Assembly: GCF_040256395.1 (NCBI RefSeq)
Contig: NZ_CP158299.1
Span: 1 to 64,000, forward strand
From: Deinococcus sonorensis KR-87
Lineage (GTDB): Bacteria; Deinococcota; Deinococci; Deinococcales; Deinococcaceae
Length of the DNA: 64,000 bases
Reading direction: 5' to 3'
Position numbers and translations under genes: made by a program. Of this stretch, positions 10,460-19,197 are shown piece after piece. Within the stretch, counting starts at the first letter, position 1, and each line of letters begins with the position of its first letter. A model generated the notes under the pieces. The model was given only the letters and a program-made list of their open reading frames with translations, was not told the DNA's origin and ran no database searches.

Positions 10460-11746
10460 ATGACCACAGCCCAGGACACCCGACTGCGCGACCTGAGTGT
10501 CCGCCTGCTACAGCGGGTGCTGCCGGAACACCGGCGCTTCCATGTGCAGCTGTGGGACGGCACCGTGCTGCCGGCCCCGCAGGATCACTCGGCTACCCTG
10601 GTGATCAACAGCACCGAAAGCCTGGGGCAGATGCTGCAGACCCCCGTGGATGTGGCGGTGGGCGAGGCGTACATGAATGGCGCCTTCGACATCCAGGGCG
10701 ACGTGCTGGCGGTGTTCGAGGCCATTGAGGACATCGTGCCGCGGCTCTCGGCGCTGGAGTGGGCCACCCTGGCGCAGGAGGCCGCCGCGCTGCGGAAAGC
10801 GGCCGGTCTGGGCAGCCCGCTGGCGGCGGTATTGAAGGGCCGGCAGCACTCGCGCAGCCGCGACATGGAAGCCGTTCAGTACCACTACGACGTCTCCAAC
10901 CGCTTCTACCAGCTGTGGCTGGACCCGCGCATGGTTTACAGCTGCGCCTACTTCCCCACCGGCCAGGAGACGCTGGAGCAGGCCCAGACGGCCAAGCTGG
11001 ACCTGATCTGCCGCAAACTGCGCCTGAAACCGGGCGAGCGGCTGCTGGACATCGGCAGCGGGTGGGGCGGGCTGGCGCTGTACGCCGCGCGGCAGTACGG
11101 GGTGCAGGTGGTGGGCGTGACGCTCTCGCAGCAGCAGCTGCAGGAAGCCCGTGAGCGCGCCGCCCGGCAGGGGCTGGAGGGGCAGGTGGAGTTCCGGCTG
11201 CAGGACTACCGCGACGTGAGCGGCGAGTTCGACAAGGTGGTCAGCGTGGGCATGTCCGAGCACGTGGGGGCCGAACAGCTGGGCACCTACTTCCAGCTGG
11301 CGTGGCAGCGGCTGCGGCCCGGCGGCCTGATGCTCAACCACGCCATCTCCAGCGGCCCGGTGGCCCTGGACACCGCTCCCAGTGTGGCCACCGGCCAGTT
11401 CGTGCAGCGCTACATCTTCCCGGACGGCGAGATCCTGCCGATCTGGCAGACGCTGCGCGATGCCCAGAACGCCGGCTTCGAGGTACGCGACGTGGAAGAT
11501 CTGCGTGAGCATTACGCCCGCACGCTGACCTGCTGGCTGCGCAACCTGGAAGCGCACTGGACCGAGGCCGAGACGGAGGTGGGCCTCAGCCGGCTGAGGC
11601 TGTGGCGGCTGTACCTGGCCGGCAGCGCCCATCAGTTCGACTGGGGGCATCTGGCCATCCATCAGGCCCTGCTGGCCAAACCGGCCGCGCACGGCCGGGT
11701 CGAGCTGCCCGCCTCTCGCGCCGACCTGTACCGCAGCGCCCCCTGA
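10460..11746 (+). CDS. cfa: Cyclopropane-fatty-acyl-phospholipid synthase
   Basis: SAM-dependent enzyme adding a methylene bridge to unsaturated acyl chains of membrane phospholipids. The 428-aa protein has the N-terminal lipid-facing domain (GEAYMNGAFDIQGD). The methyltransferase domain follows, with VQYHYDVSNRFYQLWLD, glycine-rich motif I (LLDIGSGWGGLALYAA, about residues 195-210) and the FDKVVSVGMSEHVG segment typical of Cfa. A strong Shine-Dalgarno AGGAGGT lies 7 nt before ATG 10460, unlike most neighbours. fdhD follows 29 bp later from its own -10 box. Confidence 0.95.
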   Translation: MTTAQDTRLRDLSVRLLQRVLPEHRRFHVQLWDGTVLPAPQDHSATLVINSTESLGQMLQTPVDVAVGEAYMNGAFDIQGDVLAVFEAIEDIVPRLSALEWATLAQEAAALRKAAGLGSPLAAVLKGRQHSRSRDMEAVQYHYDVSNRFYQLWLDPRMVYSCAYFPTGQETLEQAQTAKLDLICRKLRLKPGERLLDIGSGWGGLALYAARQYGVQVVGVTLSQQQLQEARERAARQGLEGQVEFRLQDYRDVSGEFDKVVSVGMSEHVGAEQLGTYFQLAWQRLRPGGLMLNHAISSGPVALDTAPSVATGQFVQRYIFPDGEILPIWQTLRDAQNAGFEVRDVEDLREHYARTLTCWLRNLEAHWTEAETEVGLSRLRLWRLYLAGSAHQFDWGHLAIHQALLAKPAAHGRVELPASRADLYRSAP

Positions 11747-11763
11747 GCCCGCTGCGGGCGGCC

Positions 11764-11769
11764 TATACT
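11764..11769 (+). promoter_or_regulatory. -10 box, fdhD (leaderless)
   Basis: TATACT, 6 nt before GTG 11776. Confidence 0.6.
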
Positions 11770-11775
11770 CGCCCG

Positions 11776-12591
11776 GTGAACGACCCGCTGCTGACGCGGC
11801 TCCCGGTGTTGCGGCTGCGCGGCGACGCCCTGGAGCCGGCGGACGATCCGGTGGCGGTGGAAGAGCCGCTGGACCTGCGCGTGCAGCTGGAGAGCGGCGA
11901 CGAGAGCCTGAACGTGACCATGCGGACGCCCGGCGCCGACCGGCAACTGGCGCTGGGCTGGCTGTATGCCGAGGGCCTGCTGACACCGAACGACCTGCCG
12001 GACATGTCGTCTTTGCCGGACGCGCCCAACGTGCTGCTGATCCGCAGCTCAGACCCGCAGCGGCTGCTCAGCGGCGCGCGGCGGCACGTCACCTCCAGCG
12101 CCTGCGGGGTGTGCGGCAGCGGCAGCGTGGAACGGCTGCTGCTGCGGGTGGCCGCGCCCGTCTGGACCGCCGGCCCGCTCTCCCCCGCCCGGCTGCTGGC
12201 GCTGCCGGACCGACTGCGGGCCGCCCAGCCGGCCTTCCGGGCGAGCGGGGGCCTGCATGCCGCCGGCCTGTTCACCGCGCAGGGCGAGCTGCGGGCCGCC
12301 TACGAGGACGTGGGCCGCCACAACGCGGTGGACAAGCTGGTGGGCCACGCCCTGCAGGCCGGCTGGCTGCCGCTCCATGACCGCATCGTGGTCACCAGCA
12401 GCCGGGCCGGCTTCGAGATCGTGCAGAAGGCGGCGCTGGCCGGCGCGGCGGTGGTGCTGACGGTCGGGGCGCCCAGCAGCCTCGCCGTCGAGACGGCCGC
12501 CGGCCTGGGGCTGACCCTGATCGGGTTCGTCCGGGAGGGCCGGATGAACGTCTACGCCGGTGCGGAGCGGCTGCAGGCCGGGGTACAGTAA
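11776..12591 (+). CDS. fdhD: Formate dehydrogenase accessory sulfurtransferase FdhD
   Basis: Transfers sulfur from IscS to the bis-MGD molybdenum cofactor of formate dehydrogenases. The catalytic motif SSACGVCGSGS with its redox cysteines is at about residues 112-120. The conserved GLHAAGLF and EDVGRHNAVDKLVG motifs follow, and a C-terminal SSRAGFEIVQKAA segment closes the 271-aa chain. The frame runs further upstream into cfa. GTG 11776 is chosen for its TATACT box and family length. No formate dehydrogenase gene is in the window, so its client lies elsewhere. Confidence 0.93.
   Translation: MNDPLLTRLPVLRLRGDALEPADDPVAVEEPLDLRVQLESGDESLNVTMRTPGADRQLALGWLYAEGLLTPNDLPDMSSLPDAPNVLLIRSSDPQRLLSGARRHVTSSACGVCGSGSVERLLLRVAAPVWTAGPLSPARLLALPDRLRAAQPAFRASGGLHAAGLFTAQGELRAAYEDVGRHNAVDKLVGHALQAGWLPLHDRIVVTSSRAGFEIVQKAALAGAAVVLTVGAPSSLAVETAAGLGLTLIGFVREGRMNVYAGAERLQAGVQ
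12584..12589 (+). promoter_or_regulatory. -10 box, DinB-like gene (leaderless)
   Basis: TACAGT, 7 nt before ATG 12597, overlapping the fdhD stop codon. Confidence 0.5.
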
Positions 12592-12596
12592 GGAAC

Positions 12597-13112
12597 ATGA
12601 CCACACCTACTTCCGACGCGGCGGGTGCGCTGCGGGCCTTCGGCGACACGCCCGAGCAGATCGGCGTCTCGCTGGAGAAAGCCTTCGACCGCTACGAGGC
12701 GGCGCTGCCGGGCCAGCAGGCGCGCTGGCTGGTGTCGCCCGCCCCGGACCGCTGGAGTCCGGCCCAGATCACCGAGCACGTGATCATCGTGAACGAGGGG
12801 ACCGCCCGCGTGGTGGGCCTGCTGCTGTCTCAGAAGCCGCTGCGCGAGGTGCCGCAGGTGCCCGGCACGCTGGTGGACGGCAAGCGCAAGGCCCCGGCCA
12901 TCACGGAACCGGGCCCCGGCAGCGCCTGGAGCGAGCTGGAGCCGCGCTGGCAGGCCAGCCGCGCGGCCCTGCTGGCGCTGGTGCCGCAGCTGGCGCACGC
13001 CGACCCGGAGCGCACCTACTGGCAGCCGTTCATGGGTGAACTGGGCGCCGCCGACTGGATGCGTCTGGCCAGTTACCACATGCGCAATCACCTGCGCCAG
13101 CTGGAGAACTGA
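12597..13112 (+). CDS. DinB-like superfamily protein
   Basis: A 171-aa four-helix-bundle protein of the DinB/YfiT fold. These often bind a divalent metal through three histidines and act as thiol transferases or damage-induced proteins. The expected histidines occur in ITEHVIIVNE (about residue 60) and YHMRNHLRQL near the C-terminus. The exact function is unknown. The next gene begins at the base after its stop, so the two are probably cotranslated. Confidence 0.78.
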   Translation: MTTPTSDAAGALRAFGDTPEQIGVSLEKAFDRYEAALPGQQARWLVSPAPDRWSPAQITEHVIIVNEGTARVVGLLLSQKPLREVPQVPGTLVDGKRKAPAITEPGPGSAWSELEPRWQASRAALLALVPQLAHADPERTYWQPFMGELGAADWMRLASYHMRNHLRQLEN

Positions 13113-13493
13113 ATGGAATCCACTCCTCCACCGGAGCGGGGCGTCCGCGGGTTCGAGCTGAACGCCCACCTGACGTTTGCCCGCCCCCTGAGCCGCCCCG
13201 ACGCCCTGGAAGCGCTGCGCGGCTGGCAGTTGCCCCCGGAGCTGTACGGCAGCGATGACCAGATCCGGGCGGCCTTCCTGAGCGGCGAGCTGGACCGCGC
13301 CACCGTGCTGGCGCTGCTGCGTGGCGGGCTGGAGGGCGGGCTGCTGCGCGCCGCCGAGCTGGGCCGGCGCGGCTTTCTGCGCTCGGTGACCGGCACCACC
13401 GAGTGGGTGCCGTGGCGGCGCAACGTGGTGGTGCCGCGCGGAGAACTGGAGCGCGTGACGCTGGAAGACGGCCTGCAGTACCTGGTGGAATGA
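13113..13493 (+). CDS. Hypothetical protein, 126 aa
   Basis: Not recognised. The ATG follows the stop of the DinB-like gene without a gap, implying an operon and translational coupling. The sequence is a compact mix of acidic and Leu/Arg-rich stretches, with no signal peptide or membrane helix, and its codon use matches neighbours. It converges with the MFS gene, ends only 10 bp apart. Confidence 0.7.
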   Translation: MESTPPPERGVRGFELNAHLTFARPLSRPDALEALRGWQLPPELYGSDDQIRAAFLSGELDRATVLALLRGGLEGGLLRAAELGRRGFLRSVTGTTEWVPWRRNVVVPRGELERVTLEDGLQYLVE

Positions 13494-13503
13494 CGCCCGG
13501 CGT

Positions 13504-14688
13504 TCAGGGCTCGGCACTGGCCCGCCGCACCACCGCCCGCCCCGGCCACAGGTAGTAGCCCTGCACCAGCAGCAGCACAGCTGTGCCGAGCCAGAACACG
13601 CCCAGCTGCCCGTATTCGGCCCACATCACCCCGCCCAGCACCGGACCGATGGCGTACCCCAGCGCCTCCACCGCCATCACGGTACCCCAGGCGGCGGCGC
13701 GGTACTCGGGCGGCAGCGTGTGGCCCACCAGCCCGTTCCAGCCGGCGATGAAGGCCCCGTATCCCAGGCCGCCCAGCGCCGTGACCAGCAGCAGACGGTC
13801 CGGCAACCCCGGCAACCCGGCCACAAAGAAGGTCAGGGCTAGCAGCAGCAGGCCCGGTGTCAGAGCGGCGCGCGGGTGCAACCGGTCGGCCAGCCGGCCG
13901 GCCGCCCACAGCGACCCCAGGCCCAGCAGCACCCCCAGCAGCGCGGGCACGATCAGCGCCGACAGGTGCAGGCCCAGTGACGCGAGCAGCGGATAGAACA
14001 CGGTGGCCAGCAACCCGGGGGCCAGCGTCTGGGCGAAGGCGGCCGGCAGCAGCCCTGCCACCCGGCCCCAGCGCTCGCGGCCCCGCACCAGTGCGCCTGC
14101 GGCCATCCCCTCCGGTGCCACGGCCGGCAACCGCAGGCGCGCCAGGCTGAGGGCCAGCAGGGTGGCCAGCAGCTGCATGCCCAGCAGCACGCCCGGCGCC
14201 AGCTCCGGTCGCCGCTGCATCAGCTGGCCCACGCCCAGCAGCCCAAGCCCGATGGCCGGCGCCACGCTGACCGAAGCGATCGCCAGCGCGCGGGCCGTGC
14301 GGCCGGGGCGGGCGTAGTGCTGGGCCGCCGCCATCACGCCGGGCCACAGGGCGGCGTAGCACAACCCCCACACCGCCGACAGCAGCGCCAGCGGCACCAC
14401 GCCCGGCTGCTGCGGCAGCAGCGTCAGGAGCAGCAGCCCCAGCCCACTGGCCAGCAGCAGCACCGCCCCCAGACCACGCCGGTGGGTCAGCAGCCCGATG
14501 GGCCCTTTGGCCAGCGCGTCGGCGAGGTAATGCACGCTGAAGATCAGGCCCACCGCCGCCGGGCTCAGCTGGAACTCCCGCCCCACCAGCGGCAGATAGC
14601 TCACCAGCAGGCCGGTCCGCACGAATTCGCTGGCCATCAGCAGCAGCACCAGCCGCAGCACAGTCAGGGGGGCGGTCCAGGGCAGCAC
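13504..14688 (-). CDS. MFS transporter
   Basis: A 394-aa polytopic membrane protein with about 12 hydrophobic helices. The cytoplasmic loop resembles motif A (LADRLHPRA, also in LTHRRGLGA), with Gly/Ala/Leu-rich helices throughout. The substrate cannot be inferred. The frame is open to 14778, but GTG 14688 is preferred: TACAAT lies 7 nt before it, and the 30 extra residues are Gly/Ala/Pro-rich and unlike a transporter N-terminus. Confidence 0.82.
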   Translation of the reverse strand: MLPWTAPLTVLRLVLLLMASEFVRTGLLVSYLPLVGREFQLSPAAVGLIFSVHYLADALAKGPIGLLTHRRGLGAVLLLASGLGLLLLTLLPQQPGVVPLALLSAVWGLCYAALWPGVMAAAQHYARPGRTARALAIASVSVAPAIGLGLLGVGQLMQRRPELAPGVLLGMQLLATLLALSLARLRLPAVAPEGMAAGALVRGRERWGRVAGLLPAAFAQTLAPGLLATVFYPLLASLGLHLSALIVPALLGVLLGLGSLWAAGRLADRLHPRAALTPGLLLLALTFFVAGLPGLPDRLLLVTALGGLGYGAFIAGWNGLVGHTLPPEYRAAAWGTVMAVEALGYAIGPVLGGVMWAEYGQLGVFWLGTAVLLLVQGYYLWPGRAVVRRASAEP

Positions 14689-15058
14689 GGTCCCGATTGT
14701 AGGCCAGGGCGGTGAGGACGCTGCCACGGCACCCGTTGCGGCGGCAATCCCCCCGGTGCCGCCGACGGGGGAACCCACACGGGGGAGGCGAAAAAAGCCG
14801 TCTGTTGGCTAGTCTATGGGCGGACGGAACCGGGTCTTCCTCTTCTCCCACTTCCCTGCCCGCCCGTCCAGCGCCCTCTATAGGTATGCATCATCCGCCC
14901 CGGCCCGCCTCAGCGTGGCCGGGGTTCATGCATGACGTGTGGGCGCGGCTTAAGGTCTACTCCCTGTAGGGGAACTGTCAGAACCGATGCCAAGAATGAA
15001 GGATGCAGCGCTCTGCGTTGTTTCAACCTATTTTTCATCCTGCCAGGGAGGCATCGTC
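14689..15058. other. 370-bp intergenic region with inverted repeat and candidate promoter
   Basis: Contains the TACAAT box (14696-14701, minus) of the MFS gene. An interrupted inverted repeat lies at 14886-14933 (ATGCAT and CCCCGGCC arms around an 11-nt loop). A weak plus-strand promoter ATGACG-N18-TCTACT (14932-14961) overlaps its right arm. No convincing gene is seen. Confidence 0.4.
14696..14701 (-). promoter_or_regulatory. -10 box, MFS gene (leaderless)
   Basis: TACAAT on the minus strand, 7 nt before GTG 14688. Confidence 0.6.
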
Positions 15059-15436
15059 ATGACCGTCATCATCCCCTCCGAGCTGGACTATCAGCGGTAT
15101 CTGCTGCTGGAGTCGCTGCAGTTTCCCGGCACCGTGGCCATCCCACAGGTGCAGGCCACCCCAGAAGGTCAGCTGCACAGCTTTCAGTTTGGCAATGGTT
15201 ACGGCGCGCTGGTGCTGCGCGCGGCCGGTCAGCCGCTGGACCGGGCCTTCGAGATCTGCCTGATGGACCATACGCTCCACGCGCCACAACCGTGCTACGA
15301 CCTGCCGCTGTGTCCAGGCGTGCAGAGCGGCCTGTCGCACGGGCAGGTCTCGGCGCTGCTGTCGTGTGCCGAGCGGCTCCCGGAGCACCCCCGGCTGGCC
15401 CAGCACAACGCCCGCCTGCTGGACGAGGTGTTCTGA
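15059..15436 (+). CDS. Hypothetical protein, 125 aa
   Basis: No family recognised. The sequence from MTVIIPSELDYQRYLLLESL onward is globular, with no membrane segments. The longer frame from 14987 is rejected because AGGGAGG sits 7 nt before ATG 15059. It has its own terminator and an upstream region with an inverted repeat, so it is probably monocistronic. Confidence 0.7.
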   Translation: MTVIIPSELDYQRYLLLESLQFPGTVAIPQVQATPEGQLHSFQFGNGYGALVLRAAGQPLDRAFEICLMDHTLHAPQPCYDLPLCPGVQSGLSHGQVSALLSCAERLPEHPRLAQHNARLLDEVF

Positions 15437-15443
15437 CACGGCA

Positions 15444-15482
15444 AAGGAGCCGCCGTGCCCGCTTGAGGCACGGCGGCTCCTT
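15444..15482. terminator. Bidirectional terminator
   Basis: Perfect 16-bp stem (15444-15459 with 15467-15482), 7-nt loop, between the 15059 gene and convergent ychF. Confidence 0.85.
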
Positions 15483-15501
15483 GTTGAGGTGACCCTTCAG
15501 T

Positions 15502-16602
<1,101 letters not shown>

Positions 16603-16673
16603 GCGAAAACTCCAGATCTGTACACGCCCGACAGGATACCGCCCGGGCCGGGGACCGCGTTCATTCAGCCGGA

Positions 16674-17675
16674 CTATGCGGTGGGGGCGAAGTTCAGGTG
16701 CAGGTACGGCACGTCGTACAGAATGCGTTCCCGGGTGTCCCGAAGGAAGCGGAGCTGTCCCTCGGTCCGGCTGTCCGGTTCCCACTTGCTCAGCAGCAAC
16801 ACGTACAGCTCGACCTCCCGCAGCTTGAGCAGCGTGGGCACCAGCGCCAGATCGGCAGGGTCAGGCAGGGCGCGCCGCTCGCGGTAACCGGCCAGCAGCT
16901 CCGTCCACAGCCGGAGGCCCACCTGCTCGCGCTGCTCCTCCGGCACGCCCCACAGTCCGTAATACAGCGCCATGGCCAGATCGTTGACGAAAAAGTTGTG
17001 CGTGCAGTCGTCGAAGTCGAACAGGTGGAGGCGCTCCCCCTCCACCAGAACATTGCCCGGATGGGCGTCGTTGTGGATCAGGCCGTACCGCTCGGGCGAG
17101 GTGGGCTGGGCGGCGAGCCGCTCCACCAGTCGGTCAAACCGCTCCATGATGCCCGGTTCCAGCGCTTCAGGCAGGGCCGCCGCCCGGGCGTGACGCTGTT
17201 CGATGTAGGGGTCCTGATGCCAGTGGAAGCGGCCCTGAGGGTCTTCCGGGCGGTAGATCTGTGTCTGGTTGTGCAGGTCGGCAAGCAGCCGGCCCCAGGC
17301 GCGCAGCTGACCCGAGGTGGCCTGAACCGGATTCAGGCGCTCACCTGGCACCCGCACGAAGGCGGTCGCCAGATACTGCCCGCCGGACCCGTCCGGCCAG
17401 ACGCTGAGCAGCTGTCCTGCGTGGTCGGCCACCGGAGCCGCCACGTCCACCCCCTGCACCCCCAGGAAGCTCAGCCAGTGCAACTCTGCCTGCACCTGAC
17501 GTTCGGTGCGGTGGCTGCTGTGCACCAGACGCAACACCCGGGGTCCTTCCGGTGTCTGAAACGCATACACCTGATTCTCAAAGCTGCCCAGATCGGTCAG
17601 GTCTCCTGAGGTCTGGTGGTACAGCGCGGCGATGTCATCAAGCAGGTCTGGCGCAAGGAGGGGATGACCGGTCAT
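16674..17675 (-). CDS. Aminoglycoside phosphotransferase-fold kinase (RdoA/SrkA or ChoK-like)
   Basis: A 333-aa kinase-like phosphotransferase. The catalytic loop IHNDAHPGNVLV and the metal-binding LFDFDDC are present in the C-terminal half, the APH-family equivalents of HxDxxxxN and DFD. The N-terminal lobe contains the nucleotide-facing GSFENQVYAF. SrkA-like stress kinases, homoserine/choline kinases and antibiotic phosphotransferases share this fold, so the substrate is open. TAGCCT (17682-17687) is 6 nt upstream of the ATG. Confidence 0.85.
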   Translation of the reverse strand: MTGHPLLAPDLLDDIAALYHQTSGDLTDLGSFENQVYAFQTPEGPRVLRLVHSSHRTERQVQAELHWLSFLGVQGVDVAAPVADHAGQLLSVWPDGSGGQYLATAFVRVPGERLNPVQATSGQLRAWGRLLADLHNQTQIYRPEDPQGRFHWHQDPYIEQRHARAAALPEALEPGIMERFDRLVERLAAQPTSPERYGLIHNDAHPGNVLVEGERLHLFDFDDCTHNFFVNDLAMALYYGLWGVPEEQREQVGLRLWTELLAGYRERRALPDPADLALVPTLLKLREVELYVLLLSKWEPDSRTEGQLRFLRDTRERILYDVPYLHLNFAPTA

Positions 17676-17681
17676 GGCTCC

Positions 17682-17687
17682 AGGCTA
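17682..17687 (-). promoter_or_regulatory. -10 box, phosphotransferase gene (leaderless)
   Basis: TAGCCT on the minus strand, 6 nt before ATG 17675. Confidence 0.5.
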
Positions 17688-17791
17688 GCGAAACCTCCTG
17701 GTCCCGCCATCCGCCAAATCACCTGAAGCGGTGCCACGAACAGCAAGACTGTGCCCTGCGGTTCTTCAGCACTACAGATTCCCGATGCAAA

Positions 17792-17839
17792 GAGCGGAGC
17801 AAACCCACAGGCCGTAAACTCTGCGGGCCTGCTCCGCTC
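17792..17839 (-). terminator. Terminator of manganese catalase gene
   Basis: A 10-bp outer stem (17792-17801 with 17830-17839) with further inner CCCACAG/CTGCGGG pairing lies just past the catalase stop. Confidence 0.6.
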
Positions 17840-17846
17840 CTGACGT

Positions 17847-18695
17847 TTACGACTTGTCGGGCAGGTCCATCATCTGCTGGGCTTCGGCGTAGGCCTGGGG
17901 AATCGGGGGGGCCAGCTTCGGCTCCTGCCCCAGCGGCCGGGCGATCCGCACGCGGAACTCGCCGCGCCCGTCCAGGCTGGGTCCCTCGGTATAGCGGCCG
18001 GCCGGCGGGTCCACCCCTTCGATACCGGTGGCAAAGAAGTCATAGCTGTACTCGGTCAGCTCTTCATCCTGCGGGAAGCTGTTGGGAATCGGCAGCGAAC
18101 CGGGATGGCCGCCCAGTTCCTCGATCACGGCCAGCCACTGCTGCTGGTGCATGGTGTCGCGCGCGATCAGGAAGCGCAGCATGTCTTTCATGCCCGGGTC
18201 GTCCGTCATCTCGAACAGCCGACAGGCCAGAGCGCGCCCGGTGGCTTCGGCCGCCACGTTGCTGTACATGTCGGCCGCGAGGTTCCCGCTCGCGTACACA
18301 TGCGAGGCGTCGAACGGCACACCGTTGGAGTCCGCTGGAAGCGCCGCCATGCCGGCCGACAGGTACTGCCGGGGGTCCATACCACCCAGCGTGGCGGCCA
18401 GCATCGGGTCGGCCTTGGCCATCGCCTCTTTCAGAAAGTTGGGGGCTCCCTCCAGGTTCATTGCCACCGCTGTGGCCAGCATCTGGATGTGCCCGATTTC
18501 CTCGGTGCCGGTCTCCATCAGCATGTCGCGGTACTTGGCGGGGCCGCGGGCACCGAACGACTGGAACAGATACTGCAGGCAGACCCGGATCTCGCCTTCC
18601 ACGCCGCCGATGGCCTGCTGCAACATCTTGGCGAACACGGGACTGGGGGTATCCACCCGCACGGTGTACTGCAACTGCTTGTCGTGATAGAACAT
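17847..18695 (-). CDS. Manganese catalase
   Basis: Non-haem dimanganese catalase that dismutates hydrogen peroxide in the cytosol. The 282-aa ferritin-like chain has metal-ligand glutamates and histidines in the expected helices: EGEIRVCLQYLFQSF, ETGTEEIGHIQM, a later EATGRALACRLF and ARDTMHQQQW. The long C-terminal tail with DPPAGRYTEGPSLDGRGEF is typical of the family. Frame is open to 18770, but ATG 18695 has a strong AGGAGG 8 nt upstream and begins MFYHDKQLQY. It fits the oxidative-stress profile of Deinococcus. Confidence 0.95.
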   Translation of the reverse strand: MFYHDKQLQYTVRVDTPSPVFAKMLQQAIGGVEGEIRVCLQYLFQSFGARGPAKYRDMLMETGTEEIGHIQMLATAVAMNLEGAPNFLKEAMAKADPMLAATLGGMDPRQYLSAGMAALPADSNGVPFDASHVYASGNLAADMYSNVAAEATGRALACRLFEMTDDPGMKDMLRFLIARDTMHQQQWLAVIEELGGHPGSLPIPNSFPQDEELTEYSYDFFATGIEGVDPPAGRYTEGPSLDGRGEFRVRIARPLGQEPKLAPPIPQAYAEAQQMMDLPDKS

Positions 18696-18948
18696 CTGCC
18701 GCCTCCTGTGCCCCCTGAGCGTGCAGGGACGTTCACAGTGAAGCAGCCGGGGCCGGACGGTAGGCCTCATGGAACTTGAGCAGGCCGTCGCTGTTCCTTT
18801 AGGGCATGGTCATTTGTGGAGCTGGATAAATAAAGATGTGCCTGAGGGCTCTCAGATGAGGCGAGACCCAGCGGACCACCGGACTGGCCCGGATGAGCCA
18901 CCATAACCCGGGCTGTAACTTCAGAGCCTCAGGCTACGCCTCCTGCGT
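18696..18948. other. Intergenic region without recognised gene
   Basis: Holds the catalase Shine-Dalgarno and presumably its promoter. A short TTCAC/GTGAA inverted repeat lies around 18731-18741 but no consensus promoter could be assigned. The remainder up to 18948 shows no supported gene. Confidence 0.3.
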
Positions 18949-19089
18949 TCAGTTCAGATGCTCGGGACGGCGTTCGGGCAGGCGGATACACCACTCGCCG
19001 TGCTCGTTCTGGTACAGCCGGGTACGGTCCCACTTGACTTCGCTGACGGTGGAGGTGGGCTGAGGCCGGTCAGTTGGTTTCTGGGTCAT
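18949..19089 (-). CDS. Small protein, 46 aa
   Basis: A complete reading frame from ATG 19089 to TGA 18949-18951 encodes a hydrophilic Pro/Thr/Arg-rich protein, starting MTQKPTDRPQPTST and ending RRPEHLN. It includes a compact VKWDRTRLYQNEHGEWCIRLPE core that looks like a small beta fold. It is divergent from the Pnkp-like gene, with an inverted repeat in the shared 108-bp region. Codon third positions are G/C as in real genes. Function unknown. Confidence 0.55.
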   Translation of the reverse strand: MTQKPTDRPQPTSTVSEVKWDRTRLYQNEHGEWCIRLPERRPEHLN

Positions 19090-19098
19090 GCACCAGTG

Positions 19099-19112
19099 TT
19101 ATCTTTTGATAA
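19099..19112. promoter_or_regulatory. Inverted repeat TTATC-N4-GATAA, candidate operator
   Basis: An AT-rich interrupted palindrome in an otherwise GC-rich region, between the divergent 46-aa gene and the Pnkp-like gene, 10 bp from the former's start codon. Regulator unknown. Confidence 0.4.
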
Positions 19113-19197
19113 AGAAAACTCTGTGCATATTTCCATATTCTCAACGCTTCTCTCATGCTGCACATCTAGGCGGCTTCTGACGCCAAGAGAACAGGCT

